A stretch of DNA of 64,000 bases, from positions 558,001-622,000 of the forward strand of contig NC_013131.1 of the NCBI RefSeq assembly GCF_000024025.1. The letters run 5' to 3'. This stretch comes from Catenulispora acidiphila DSM 44928. GTDB taxonomy: Bacteria; Actinomycetota; Actinomycetes; Streptomycetales; Catenulisporaceae. The notes beneath the pieces are model-generated. The model had not been told where the DNA came from, did not search any database, and saw only the letters and a program-made list of their open reading frames with translations. Both the position numbers and the translations under genes were made by a program. Shown in pieces: positions 27,001 to 35,866 of the stretch (positions within the stretch are counted from its first letter, which is position 1; every line of letters begins with the position of its first letter).

Positions 27001-28327
27001 TTCCCTGGAACTCGAAGGCGCCGCGGTCGTCGTAGCTACGGGATCCGGCTCCGGTGTCGCAGACCCCGGAGTCGTCGTGCCGGGTGTTGCCGGCCAGGTC
27101 GGTGGCCTGCTCCCCGGCCGCAGCCGAGTCTGCCGAGTCGACGGCGGGCGATCCCGCCCGCAAGGTGCCGTCCGCGTTGAGCAGCGGGGCCGCGTTGATC
27201 TCGGCCGTACCGCCGTGCCCGAGCGCCGCCAGGTGGGCACCGTCTGGGACGATCGTCGTCCCGATCTCGTAAGGCCGGCCCTGTGCCAGGCTCACCACAT
27301 TGCGGTCGACGAAGGTCGTGGCCCAGGCGGCCTGATCGACCGTGATCCCGATTTGGGACGCCGTGGCGGCCGCGCTGTGCGGCAACGTGGTCCCGGTGGC
27401 GATGATGTTGTTCTCGACATGGGTCTGCGGCGGCGACGGCGGCGTGTACGGGATCGGCGTCGGTGAATGGATCTCGACCTGGTTGCCGCCGTTGTCGGCG
27501 ATGGTGTTGCCGGTGATGGTGGCACCCCAGTTCGCTGCCGAGATCCCGCCGCCGGCGTTGCCGTAGACCAGGTTTCCGGCGATGGTCACTTGCGCGTCCC
27601 ACATCGAGGAACTCTTGTTGGTGCCGGCGAGGATCCCGAAGGTGGAGCTTCCCGACACCGTGTTGTGGGTGACGGTTGTGCTGCCCATGTCGGCCCAGAT
27701 GCTGCCGCCGACAACGGTGTTGTGGTCGACGAGCGTGGGCGTCGGCTCGGAGATGCCGCCCATTGCGCCCTCCACCGACAGGGGGGCGTTCGTGAAGGTG
27801 TTACCTGTCACCTCCATCGCCTCTCCGTCGTACATGGCCAGGCCGGACCCGTCGAAGAAGTTGTTCCTTACCTGGAACCGCGCCGACTCCTCGTCGACCC
27901 AGAGACCGCCGCCGAAGTGGAAACCCTGGATGACGATGTCGTGCACGGTCTGGTCGAATCGCAGCCCGTACGCGGCGTCGTATTGGCCGGGCGAGTTCAC
28001 GTTGCCCATCGTGAACGTACCCTGCGCTGCCTGGTAGGTGATGGGATGACCAGGCGTGCCGGAAGTCTGGATGTTCATCATCGGCTCGGAGTAGTGCCCC
28101 GTCCCCGGCTCGATCAGCACGGTGTCGTCAGGCGCCGCGCTCTTCGCGGCGGCGTTGATCGTGCAGAACGGCTGATCCTGCGTTCCGGACCCGGTGTCGG
28201 AGCAGGCGGCGCTACCGTTGTCGACATAGATGGTCGTCGGGGCGGCCGCGTGCGCCGGCGCGGAAGCCACCCCCACGGACACGCCCAACGCAGAAAGAGC
28301 AGCGAGTGTGACGCGACGCGCGCGCAT
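24089..28327 (-). CDS. Large secreted beta-helix / PKD protein with cell-wall-binding repeat 2 anchor
   Basis: 1412 residues. Signal peptide at 1-28 (MRARRVTLAALSALGVSVGV, cleavage after AHA). Two right-handed parallel beta-helix units follow (about 30-440 and 656-1070). Each opens with a T-I-[YH]-V-[DN]-N ... C-S-D ... PFCTI block and contains repeated GN-T/N-x-I turns. Between them are an Ig-like segment and a PKD domain (about 562-642, with HFGDGTST). A Thr/Pro linker (about 1072-1099) leads to three cell-wall-binding repeat 2 (PF04122) modules, marked by LARGDAAPDALAGVP, ATGRNFPDALSAGSLG and ASGTAFPDALTGG. It is expected to be exported and held on the wall, with the beta-helices binding or processing a polysaccharide; no lyase or hydrolase residues can be assigned. 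It is divergent from the CWB2 gene at 28.6 kb. Confidence 0.88.
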   Translation of the reverse strand: MRARRVTLAALSALGVSVGVASAPAHAAAPTTIYVDNGSAACSDTGSGTQDQPFCTINAAAKSAAPDDTVLIEPGTGHYSEPMMNIQTSGTPGHPITYQAAQGTFTMGNVNSPGQYDAAYGLRFDQTVHDIVIQGFHFGGGLWVDEESARFQVRNNFFDGSGLAMYDGEAMEVTGNTFTNAPLSVEGAMGGISEPTPTLVDHNTVVGGSIWADMGSTTVTHNTVSGSSTFGILAGTNKSSSMWDAQVTIAGNLVYGNAGGGISAANWGATITGNTIADNGGNQVEIHSPTPIPYTPPSPPQTHVENNIIATGTTLPHSAAATASQIGITVDQAAWATTFVDRNVVSLAQGRPYEIGTTIVPDGAHLAALGHGGTAEINAAPLLNADGTLRAGSPAVDSADSAAAGEQATDLAGNTRHDDSGVCDTGAGSRSYDDRGAFEFQGTTSPAVACAAPTAPVPAAPAPTVDSVDFPATGGYFGVGRAGYFHVADHSGARNPIQFSVDGGVAQQLLADASGSLMIPYTATTAGPHWIDVQVVGASPSLTTRYTFTVPATDTVVAPTAYFTVAGDRANPKSVTVNAIKSLHGTTPIQSFTYHFGDGTSTGPTSATSATHIYSTADKFPITVTVQDTDSLSNSMQATYDASTGQTSTPKPSPNTIHVNNAAGANCSDAAGSGSASKPFCTIAAAAALTNPGDTVLVSAGTYASGVDITRSGTPGDPITYTTSGTVDLVSPSNAAYMGTAFTLSGVHDVTVHGFVMDTKGSNGVLVGNSQNVEISGNTINDDGVFGASTYEGVQFTNVTDSAIVDNTVNAGDIQGIVVDSGSLRAAIQGNTVRATRNVVYYTMIQDAAPNSTVVGNRVSNPESRDIAISSGADGTVVAGNMATCSNVGISVDANNVAVTANTVMQTAGRELAVGGNGNVTGTSIRDNVFAIPDNTFDCGSPNDGSIGMYGVDIYAGSTAGTTLDHNDVWFPLYGPGYQWGDTEYAVTTPAQLAAFTTATGQSAHDTVAWPMLDANGAPRPGSPTIDAADSSATGYPDKDLLGNPRVDDSTTPNTGLGPIAYGDMGAVEYQPQAPGGGTPTPTPTPTPPPTPTPAPVPNPGTGQPTVQRLGGGTRYATGLMVSQHQWAAGKASAVVLARGDAAPDALAGVPFAAHVHGPLLLTDPSALDSETRSEIDRVLGGPHSGKTVYILGGAGAVAPSIEKGLRDAGYKVVRYGGDSRFSTALQIASAFGPTDHVIVATGRNFPDALSAGSLGAAEGAPIVLSDDTVLDAATAAFVARHPAIDPVGVQAQHAVAGLAAGRTVDRSLAGSDRYVTATDVATRVAQILGHTPATVGVASGTAFPDALTGGAFIANAGGALVLTDPTRLTASTGALLTGWHGGLSTIEVFGGPLAVSGPTYDAIVKTVGARS

Positions 28328-28578
28328 GGCGACTGACCCCCGGGAAGAAGATATTGAAGAGCAACGCCACAGCTTCGCGGTACGTGATCACGCCGCACAT
28401 CGTCTGATCAACGCATCTGTGCTACGCAGGCAATGAATCTCAGCTCTGTAAAACCGACCGGTAACGGTCGGGCGTTGACTCACGTATCTGGTGCCGTCAG
28501 AATCCCTACGCCCTCACCTTCATGGACAGGGCCGGACCGCGACGTTTTTCGTGGCGCTGCCTTATGGCATGGGGAGAA

Positions 28579-29925
28579 ATGAGTCGTTCCATTGGCTTCG
28601 GCCTTGCGCTCGTCGCCGTGCTCGGCACTGGTCTGGGGCCGATCGCTCCGGTGCATGCGGATCCCGCCGCGTCACCCGCGAAGCTGTCGCATGTAAGCCC
28701 TCTGTTCCAGCCCTCTCTGACGGTCACAGCGCAGAACGACCACGGCCTGATCGCTGTCACGATGCCCGCAGCCGGCGGCCAATACTCGCTGTCCATGGGC
28801 GACGGCACCACGTTGCGCGGCGCCGACAACCAGCCCGAGATCTATTACACCTACCAGGCGAGCGGCCGGTATCTGGTTCAGCTGGCCGACACCGACGCCG
28901 GGGGGTCGACGGGTACGGCCGCCGTCTGGGTGGACGTGACTGTCGCGACCGCACCGCCGCTGGCTCACGCCGTGGCCCGGATTTCCGGAGGGGACCGCTA
29001 CGCGACCGCGATCGCGGTGTCGCGGACGGCGTGGACCGGCGGCTCGGCCAAGGCCGTGGTGCTGGCCCGGGGTGATAAGTACCCTGACGCACTGTCCGGC
29101 GTCCCGCTGGCCGCCCATGTCGGCGGTCCGCTGCTGCTGACCGATCCCACGGTGCTGGACACCGCGACCCGCGCCGAGATCGACCGCGTCCTCGGGGGCC
29201 CGGCGTCCGGCCGGACGGTATACATCCTCGGAGGCACGGCGGCGATTTCGCCGGGGGTGGAAAAAGGTCTGGTCTCTGCCGGCTATCACGTCGTCCGCTA
29301 CTCCGGCGCGGACCGGGCCGGAACCGCTCTGGCCGTCGCGCAGCAGGCTTTCACCTCCGCGCCCGGCGCCTTGATCGCCACCGACACCGACTTCGCCGAC
29401 GCGCTGGCGGCCGGCCCGCTGGCGGCGGCACTCGGCGAACCGATCCTGCTCACCGGCCAGTGGACGATCAGCGACGGTGCCTGGAACTGGCTCCAGCAGC
29501 ATCCGCGGGTCGGGACGGTCGGCGAACCGGCCCTCGCGGTGATCAGCGAGCGCGCCATGCACGGTTGGGGCAACATCCGCGCCAACGACGGCTTCCAGGG
29601 TCCGGACCGCTACACCACCGCGCTCGCCGTCGCGCACGCCATGATCGACCAGACATCCGGCTCGCTGCCGCCGGGCCGGTCCACCGGGGTGTGCTTCGCC
29701 TCGGGCGAGACCTTTCCCGATGCCCTGTCGGGCGGCGCGCTTTGCGCTCTGCAGAACAGGCCGATGCTGTTGCTTCCGGCGACCGGCGGCGAGGGCGATG
29801 TGCTGGCTGCCCTGGACCACTGGAACGGCGCGCTTTCCCAGGCCGAACTGTTCGGCGGCCCGGCGGCGCTGTCGCAGACCGCCGAAGACCAGGTCGCGCA
29901 AGCGCTCAGCTTCACTGAAAACTGA
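28579..29925 (+). CDS. Secreted cell-wall-binding repeat 2 protein
   Basis: 448 residues from the ATG at 28579, just behind GGGGAG; an in-frame ATG at 28564 is possible. Signal peptide SRSIGFGLALVAVLGTGLG with cleavage near VHA. A PKD-like domain (MGDGTTLRGADNQPEIYYTY) is followed by three CWB2 modules (RISGGDRYATAIAVSRTAW, LARGDKYPDALSGVP, ATDTDFADALAAGPLA, ASGETFPDALSGGAL). CWB2 modules bind secondary wall polymers in Gram-positive bacteria. No enzymatic domain is seen. The next gene, of related build, starts 26 bp downstream, so the two form an operon. Confidence 0.88.
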   Translation: MSRSIGFGLALVAVLGTGLGPIAPVHADPAASPAKLSHVSPLFQPSLTVTAQNDHGLIAVTMPAAGGQYSLSMGDGTTLRGADNQPEIYYTYQASGRYLVQLADTDAGGSTGTAAVWVDVTVATAPPLAHAVARISGGDRYATAIAVSRTAWTGGSAKAVVLARGDKYPDALSGVPLAAHVGGPLLLTDPTVLDTATRAEIDRVLGGPASGRTVYILGGTAAISPGVEKGLVSAGYHVVRYSGADRAGTALAVAQQAFTSAPGALIATDTDFADALAAGPLAAALGEPILLTGQWTISDGAWNWLQQHPRVGTVGEPALAVISERAMHGWGNIRANDGFQGPDRYTTALAVAHAMIDQTSGSLPPGRSTGVCFASGETFPDALSGGALCALQNRPMLLLPATGGEGDVLAALDHWNGALSQAELFGGPAALSQTAEDQVAQALSFTEN

Positions 29926-29951
29926 CGAGATCCACACATGGGGGAACCCCG

Positions 29952-31754
29952 ATGACCCGCATCCGTCTGGCCGCTCCGCTGATCTTGAGTTCGGCCGCAT
30001 TAATCAGCGCTCTGATGCCGCCGCTGACCGCCTCCGCCGCCGGGACCGCGTCGACGCCCTGCGCCCCCGCGCCGGTCACCGGCACGCCCACCGGCCCGCT
30101 GACCGCCGCGGTGCAATCCGACGACTTCCCGTCGCTTTCCGGCGGCCTGCCCCCGACGCACGGCCCGAACCAGCCGGGCGTCTTCCACCTGTCCGGCTCC
30201 GGCGGGGTCTCGCCGATCGTGTGCTTCCAGTACAGCGTCCCGGAGACCGGCGTCAGCAACGCCACGATCAGCGCCGACGCCTCCGGCCGCGCCAACCTGA
30301 CATTGGCGCTGCCGTATGCGGGCCTGGCGTCGGTCACGGTCAGCGCCGTCGACGCGGCCGGGAACGTCTCGGCACCGGTGACCTACTCGTTCAACGTCCT
30401 GTCCGCGGTCCCGACGAAATTGTCCGCGCAGATCGAGATCGGCGGATCGTCCGACGGCACGGTCACCGGGGTGGTCACCGCCTCCGGTCCGAATCCGGTC
30501 CTGAACTATCACGTCGACTTCGGCGACGGGACCACGGTCAACCAGGCCTCGCCGGCCTTCCGACACGTCTACCGCTCCACCTGGTGGTACCAGATCGTGG
30601 TCACGGTGACCGACTCCTCGGGAGCGACGACCACCGCCACGGCGCTCAACGTCCGCACGACGGTTCCGAGCACGATGCAGCGGGTCTCCGGGACCACCCG
30701 CTACGACACGAGCACCGCGGTGTCGCGGCGGTTGTGGGCCGACGCAGCCGACGACCAGACCGACCGACTCGCCGCGCACACGGTCGTCCTGGCCAGCGGC
30801 GCCACCTTCCCCGACGCGCTGGCCGGAATACCGCTGGCTTCGTACAAGCAGGGTCCGTTGCTGCTGACCGAACCGCAGCAGCTGACCGACACCACGCGTC
30901 AGGAGATCCACCGTGTCCTCCCGAAGGGCGGCACTGTGTACGTGCTCGGCGGTCAGAACGCAGTCTCCCCGGACGTGGCAGCGACGCTGTCCGGCGACGG
31001 GTACCACGTGATCCGCTATGGCGGGAAGACGCGCTATGAGACCGCGCTGATCATCGCCAAGCAGGGCTTGGACAACCCCGCGCACGTCGTCATCGCCACC
31101 GGCACCGACTACCCGGACGCCCTGGCCGCCGGGCCGGCAGCCACCGGGCGGCTGTCCTCAGGCGGCAAACCGGCCGCGATCCTGCTGAGCGACGGCGCCA
31201 CTTTCAACGACGCGGCCACCGCGGCGTACATCCGCAGCAAGCTGGTGCGCTACCAGACCGGCATGCCGAACGTGACGGCGATCGGCTGGTCGTCGACGCT
31301 GGCCGGGCTGGCGATGATCGGCGTGCCGGACTACATCATCGACTCAACGATCAAGCCGGGCACCCCGGCCAAGTCCGGCGGCGACAGCTGGGGCACGGAC
31401 ATCGGGACCCTCTACTTCATCGCCGGAGCCGACCGCTATACGACCGCCGAGGGCGTCGCCATCGAGGACACCGGCCCGGACTGCTGTGCTCCGGACGACC
31501 CGTTCGTCGGCTACGCGTCGGGCAACGGCTTCGCCGACGCGTTGACCGGAGGAGCGGCATTGGCGACACTGCACGGTCGGCTGTTCCTCACAGCTCCGAA
31601 CTATGTGCCGACCGCGACGACCGCGATTTTCCCGGGACCGCCCGACCAGGTGAAGGGCACCACCTACACCGGGACCGTCTTCGGCGGCACTCAGGCCGTT
31701 TCGCAAGGAGTCGAGGATCGGCTGGCTCAGGTGCTGGAGGCCAAGGAGCAGTGA
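29952..31754 (+). CDS. Secreted Ig-like/PKD protein with cell-wall-binding repeat 2 modules
   Basis: 600 residues. Signal peptide at 1-29 (MTRIRLAAPLILSSAALISA). An Ig-like segment (to about 150) and a PKD domain (VDFGDGTTVNQASPAFRHVY, about 185-235) are followed by CWB2 modules (RVSGTTRYDTSTAVSRRLW, LASGATFPDALAGIPLA, ATGTDYPDALAAGPA, ASGNGFADALTGGAALA). A non-repeat insert between the second and third modules carries a Cys pair (DCC). It is the third CWB2 protein in a row and probably co-transcribed with the second. Role: wall-bound surface protein, function unknown. Confidence 0.87.
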   Translation: MTRIRLAAPLILSSAALISALMPPLTASAAGTASTPCAPAPVTGTPTGPLTAAVQSDDFPSLSGGLPPTHGPNQPGVFHLSGSGGVSPIVCFQYSVPETGVSNATISADASGRANLTLALPYAGLASVTVSAVDAAGNVSAPVTYSFNVLSAVPTKLSAQIEIGGSSDGTVTGVVTASGPNPVLNYHVDFGDGTTVNQASPAFRHVYRSTWWYQIVVTVTDSSGATTTATALNVRTTVPSTMQRVSGTTRYDTSTAVSRRLWADAADDQTDRLAAHTVVLASGATFPDALAGIPLASYKQGPLLLTEPQQLTDTTRQEIHRVLPKGGTVYVLGGQNAVSPDVAATLSGDGYHVIRYGGKTRYETALIIAKQGLDNPAHVVIATGTDYPDALAAGPAATGRLSSGGKPAAILLSDGATFNDAATAAYIRSKLVRYQTGMPNVTAIGWSSTLAGLAMIGVPDYIIDSTIKPGTPAKSGGDSWGTDIGTLYFIAGADRYTTAEGVAIEDTGPDCCAPDDPFVGYASGNGFADALTGGAALATLHGRLFLTAPNYVPTATTAIFPGPPDQVKGTTYTGTVFGGTQAVSQGVEDRLAQVLEAKEQ

Positions 31755-32018
31755 CCCGCCGCGGGTGCGTCGGAGTCCTGTGTTGTCACTCGAGGTGACC
31801 CAACTACAGGAAATTCAGCGTGACCGGGACGACGTGGCACACCGCGAGCTTCGGTGGCACGCTCCCTTGCCCCGGGGCATGTTCGAAAAACGCGGTCCTG
31901 GAGAAAACCAGATGGCTCGATTGGGCCTGTGAACTGCGTCTTAGTTGGAGGGGATCATCTGTCGGCGGCGGCCGGTCTGATCCGTAGCCGTGGCAATACC
32001 CTTATATAGGACTCGTGT
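31755..32018. other. Intergenic region after the CWB2 operon
   Basis: No gene or strong terminator was found. The region separates the CWB2 operon from a degraded hypothetical gene and an IS scar. Nothing else can be supported. Confidence 0.4.
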
Positions 32019-32422
32019 TTAAGGCTGCCCTAGATTGCGCAGTGTCAAACTCTCCAAGCATGCCAATCCCTTGCAGAGTCGGATGTGCGCGTCCGTCTCT
32101 TCCGCAGCAGCCTCCGCCACAGTGTTCGGGTCGGCCAGCGGAGTGACATCTGGGTATGTCGGGTCTGCAAGCTTGCGGGAATCGGCGCGCTCGAACGGCT
32201 GCAGACCGATGCCATCGGTGGTGTCGGGGATGGCGGCGAGAGTGACGGCGATGTGCAGCAGGTTGACGTACCCAAGGCCGACAGCTCGAGGCTGCGTGTA
32301 TCAGTGCGGTCGGGTGTGGAGGACAGCAGCAGCTCCAGGACTCTGGCAAGAAAGACGTCGTTGACGCTCTGGGCCCCGACGAACGGGCTGTGGTGCCGAA
32401 CTCCTGACGACAGCGTGGTCAT
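32019..32422 (-). pseudogene. Hypothetical protein, apparently frameshifted
   Basis: From an ATG at 32422 the minus strand reads MTTLSSGVRHHSPFVGAQSV, NDVFLARVLELLLSST and on to SLELSALG. An indel then appears to occur, and the next frame continues YVNLLHIAVTLAAIPDTTDG, IGLQPFERADSRKLADP to CKGLACLESLTLRNLGQP and a TAA at 32019. Both halves look protein-like. The frame also remains open upstream of the ATG. No family is recognised, and it may instead be two overlapping short genes. Confidence 0.35.
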
Positions 32423-32520
32423 GTGATCCCGGATCCGCTGCTTAACGGACTGAATCAAGCCGTGGGCGGTCAACTCAGTGTTATTGAACCCCACAGGACT
32501 CTGTTGCTTGATGTGATGGT

Positions 32521-33039
32521 TTATCGGTGTTGTTGTGCGGTGAGTGCTAGTTCGAGGTGTGCGTAGTGGGTGGTTCTGGTGGGGCCGAGGGGGGTTCCGG
32601 TCCACCATGCGTCTAGTCGGCACAGGTCGATGGCGGTTGCGATCAGGACCTGTTCCAGTCGGACCTTGGGTAGGCCGCGGTAGCGGGTGTGTCGGGCGTC
32701 GCAGTGGCGCACGGCTTGGGAGATTGTCGCCTCGATGCCGGCCCGGATGTTGTAGCGGGTTTTCCATTCGGCGCTGTCCTGCTCGGCGCGGCGGCGGACA
32801 AGCGTCTCTTGCTGCTCGCGCGGGTGCAGTGTGAGGCCTCGGTAGCGGGCGGTGGTGCAGGCGGTCTTGGCTGGGCAGGTGTGGCAGCCGACGCCGTAGA
32901 AGTCGAGCGTTGGTTGGGCACTGGCCGCCGCGAACCACTGCACCCCGTGCCCGAATCGATCACCGGAAGCGCTGACGCCGTTGACCTGGAGGTGCGGAGA
33001 CGCGCCCGACTTGGGGGCATCATGAACGAGCACTAGCAT
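32521..33039 (-). pseudogene. IS1182-family transposase, C-terminal fragment
   Basis: 172 residues. It contains the Cys cluster CHTCPAKTACTTA, then RYRGLTLHPREQQE, EWKTRYNIRAGIEATISQAV, RYRGLPKVRLEQVLIATAI and LCRLDAWW. This is the third-acid and C-terminal region of IS1182-type DDE transposases (RAGIE-x-T). The N-terminal two thirds, with the first two catalytic Asp residues, are missing. It is a scar immediately left of the Fxs region. Confidence 0.8.
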
Positions 33040-33311
33040 GCAGCCTGACCTGCTCAGATGAAGTTATCACCACCCACAGGCTCCGCGGCGGTGGCGCGCG
33101 AGCGCACCGACGCGATCGACTGCGGCGGGTGGCAGACCGAGGTCCGACGTTCTCGCGGATGACCTGCACTGGGACCAGGTTCCTGGTCGTGTACCGGCTC
33201 GTCGCATACGAGCAGGGCGAAGAGGTGTTCGCTCGGAGCTGGACGACCTCGGTACCCAGAGATAACGTCTAGTTACGCAGAGGTCTGATATCGGGTCGAG
33301 GGAGGGCGCCC
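33040..33311. other. Intergenic region left of the Fxs-associated genes
   Basis: No supported gene. It should contain the promoter of the RyR-domain gene. A GAGGGAGG ribosome binding site lies at about 33299-33306, ahead of the ATG at 33312. No clear -35/-10 pair was picked out. Confidence 0.4.
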
Positions 33312-35135
33312 ATGGCAGACCGGCTCCGCTATCAGCTGCCGGCCCGGCCCACCACCACGCTCCGCTGGGTTTTCTTCGTACTCGCGGTCGTCAGCCTGGT
33401 GTTCGGCTACGTCGGCCTGCATGCCTACATCCTGCAGCAGAAACCCCATCCGCAGTACAGCCATGCGCCAGGCGACCTCATCTACTTCGACATCGAGCTC
33501 TTCCTTGTGCAGTCCACGCCGATCGCGGCCGGCGGTCCGTACCCGTTCCTGCTGGCGGTGGCCCGTTTCTCGGCGCCACTGGTGAGCGCTTACACGATCG
33601 TGGAGATCGCGCTTGGGCTGTCGGCGCATCGGATCCACGGGGTCCGGATGCGGCGGTATCGCGGACACGCCGTGGTCTGTGGCTCGTCGCGGACGGCGAC
33701 CGTGCTCGCCGAGCGGCTTCGGCGGGACCGCCGCCGGGTGGTGACCATCGAGCCTGGCACCGACGATCGACGGCGCGCCGACGTGGTCATCGGCGACCCG
33801 GCGCTGCCAGCCCGGCTGCGCGAGGCGGGTGTCGAGCGCGCGGCAGTGGTCTACAGCTGCCTGGACGACAGCCACCGCAACGTCGAGGTGGCTGGGACGA
33901 TCGAGCGGATCCGGGCCCACACGGACCGCCCGGGACGTGCAGACCGACCCGGACACGTGGGACGTCCGGGACGACGCGGCCCGGTGCGAGTGCACGCGAT
34001 GGTGAAGGACCTCGACCTGTGTCTGGCCCTGAAAGCGCGCCACTGGAGCACCGCCGGCGGCGACGGTCCGTACGTCGATTTCTACAACCCCGACGAGTTG
34101 GCCGCGCAGGACGTCGTCCGCTCTGACGACCGGCTGTTCACCCACGATCCACCCCGCGTGGCCATCGCCGGCACCGGAGCCTTCGGCCGGGCGGTACTGG
34201 TGGAACTGGGCAGGCAGTGGCTGGTCCGCCGCAAGCAGTCGTCGGCATCACTGCAGGTGAAGGTGATCGGGGAGCAGGCACTCAAGGAGGTCGCCGCCGT
34301 CGCGGCCCGCTACTCGTTCCTCGACGAGGTCTGCATGGTGCAGACCCGCACGGGGACTCCGGCGGAGTTCCTGACCGAGCTCACCCGCCTCGACACGCCC
34401 CGCCTGCACCGCCTCTACCTCTGCCAGGAGGACGAAGGCCAGGCCCTCGGCACCGCGCTCGCCGCCGTCGCGCACCTGTCGTCCGCATTGGAGGTGATCG
34501 TGGTGCGGCTGGACCGGATGTCCGGCATGGCCCGCGCCTTCGACCACGGCACCGGGGCCGGAGCTCTGTTCGACGGCCTGGACGGCCGGCTCCGCATCGT
34601 CGACGTCGCCCAGGTCGGCGGCGACCCGGCCGTCATCGGCTTCGACTTGGCCGAGGCCTTGGCGAGGACCAGCCACCAGCGCTACTTGCTGGAACGGCTG
34701 GCCAGCGGCAAGCCGCTGGGCAGCGCGCCGGCCATGACCCCGTGGGAGACCCTGGACGAGGACCTGCGGGCGGCATCCCGGGCGCTGGCCGGCGACGTCG
34801 GCCGCAAGGCGGCCGCCCTGGGCGGCCTGCTGGTCCCCCGGAGCGCCTCCGGCCAGGACTTCGCCTTCCAACCCGGCGAGATCGAGGCACTGGCCCGCCG
34901 CGAGCACGACCGCTGGCAGGCCGAGCGGACCGGCCGCGGCTGGCGCTACGGACCGCGCCGGGACCCCGTCGCGAAAAGGCATCCGGACCTGAACTCTTGG
35001 GCGCAGCTGCCGGAGTCGGAGCGGGAGCGCGACCGGGAGGTGGTTCGGGCCATGCCCTCGGTGCTGGCCGAGGTCGGGCTGGCGATCGTGCGGGTCGGGC
35101 CATCGGAGTTCACGGCCGAGGAACTCGCGGCGTGA
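33312..35135 (+). CDS. Two-TM, RCK/TrkA-N-like protein with C-terminal RyR domain
   Basis: 607 residues. Two hydrophobic helices near the N-terminus (WVFFVLAVVSLVFGYVGLHA at about 18, and a second around 75-95) enclose a loop with YFDIELFLVQSTP, as in small ion-channel-like pores. A Rossmann TrkA-N/RCK-like domain follows (HAVVCGSSRTATVLAERLRR from about 117), then a second nucleotide-binding motif (VAIAGTGAFGRAVLVELG, about 282). The C-terminus is a RyR domain (HDRWQAERTGRGWRYGPRRD, KRHPDLNSWAQLPE). Comparative genomics has placed RyR domains in nucleotide-linked signalling and conflict systems. A ligand-gated channel or effector is a reasonable inference. The strong RBS fixes the start. The gene converges on the SLOG-like gene with 23 bp between stops. 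Confidence 0.8.
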   Translation: MADRLRYQLPARPTTTLRWVFFVLAVVSLVFGYVGLHAYILQQKPHPQYSHAPGDLIYFDIELFLVQSTPIAAGGPYPFLLAVARFSAPLVSAYTIVEIALGLSAHRIHGVRMRRYRGHAVVCGSSRTATVLAERLRRDRRRVVTIEPGTDDRRRADVVIGDPALPARLREAGVERAAVVYSCLDDSHRNVEVAGTIERIRAHTDRPGRADRPGHVGRPGRRGPVRVHAMVKDLDLCLALKARHWSTAGGDGPYVDFYNPDELAAQDVVRSDDRLFTHDPPRVAIAGTGAFGRAVLVELGRQWLVRRKQSSASLQVKVIGEQALKEVAAVAARYSFLDEVCMVQTRTGTPAEFLTELTRLDTPRLHRLYLCQEDEGQALGTALAAVAHLSSALEVIVVRLDRMSGMARAFDHGTGAGALFDGLDGRLRIVDVAQVGGDPAVIGFDLAEALARTSHQRYLLERLASGKPLGSAPAMTPWETLDEDLRAASRALAGDVGRKAAALGGLLVPRSASGQDFAFQPGEIEALARREHDRWQAERTGRGWRYGPRRDPVAKRHPDLNSWAQLPESERERDREVVRAMPSVLAEVGLAIVRVGPSEFTAEELAA

Positions 35136-35158
35136 GTCCGTGGCCCTGACAGAAGACG

Positions 35159-35641
35159 TCACCCGCGCTCGGCTCCCTCCGGCCAGATCACCGTCACCGG
35201 GATGCCGCACGCCAGGGCGGTCAGCACGACATCCATCGTCCCGCCCACCGGCCCGTCGAGCCCGCCGTCCCAGACCGCCACCAGTTCGTCGATGGATGCC
35301 AGCAGTAGCCGGTTGGCCTCCGCGTAGGCTTCGGCGGCGGCGCGGGCGGCGGGCATCTGATGTACGGCGGCCGCGCGGTCCAGCATCGCGGAGAAAACCG
35401 GCTCGTGGTCCGGAGTGACCTGTGATTGCCGATAGTCCACCGAGGGAATGATGACCTCCAGGCGCCCCCCTAGCTCAATCAGCGCTTGGGCAAAGAGGCT
35501 GTCCGCCCCGCGCGCCATGCAACTGACGCCGATCAGTTCGCCTGGAACCCCGCAGGCAAGCAGGTGCCGTCGTAACGCGGCCACGACCGCGCGCTCGGTC
35601 GAGACGGTTAAATCCAAGTGTCCAGTGATCCCAAGTCGCAC
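35159..35641 (-). CDS. SLOG-superfamily-like (Rossmann nucleotide-binding) protein
   Basis: 160 residues from the GTG at 35641, preceded by a GGGGGGAA ribosome binding site. It begins VRLGITGHLDL, the G-x-T/S-GH-x-x-L opening typical of SLOG/DprA-like domains. GVSCMARGADSLFAQALIEL follows, then RLEVIIPSVDY, then ELVAVWDGG and GGTMDVVLTALACGIPVTVI. SLOG proteins bind or cleave nucleotide-derived ligands such as NAD or ADP-ribose derivatives. The gene is divergent from fxsA, with the promoter region between them. Association with the Fxs system is inferred from position. Confidence 0.7.
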   Translation of the reverse strand: MRLGITGHLDLTVSTERAVVAALRRHLLACGVPGELIGVSCMARGADSLFAQALIELGGRLEVIIPSVDYRQSQVTPDHEPVFSAMLDRAAAVHQMPAARAAAEAYAEANRLLLASIDELVAVWDGGLDGPVGGTMDVVLTALACGIPVTVIWPEGAERG

Positions 35642-35736
35642 ACTTCCCCCCACATCGTGCCGATGCCCGGATAATATGTAGGGAAAACCGCCACTGCAGG
35701 TCAGTAGCTCGTTCGGCGGAACTGGCCTTTGATTAA

Positions 35737-35765
35737 TTGAACAGTGACGATCCTCTGTATAAGGT
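35737..35765 (+). promoter_or_regulatory. Promoter of the fxsA-fxsB operon
   Basis: TTGAAC (35737-35742) and TAAGGT (35760-35765) are 17 bp apart and fit the actinomycete vegetative sigma consensus (TTGAC-N/TANNNT). Transcription would start near 35772, leaving a leader of about 95 nt before the fxsA ATG. It is the clearest promoter in the window. Confidence 0.65.
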
Positions 35766-35866
35766 AGTGCCCCACACGACCGGTGCCCACAGGTAAGTTG
35801 GATCATCCGTGTGATCAAATAGGCGGGCGGGATGTTCGTATCCCCCTTGACAGGCTGGGAGCCTTC

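Noticed and set aside
24056-28336. Plus-strand frames of 700 and 302 codons opposite the beta-helix gene
   Set aside because: They are antisense shadows; the minus frame has a signal peptide, repeats and CWB2 modules.
32045-32938. A single 297-codon minus-strand gene
   Set aside because: The frame runs through two unrelated pieces (IS1182 shadow and the hypothetical remnant), so it is not one gene.
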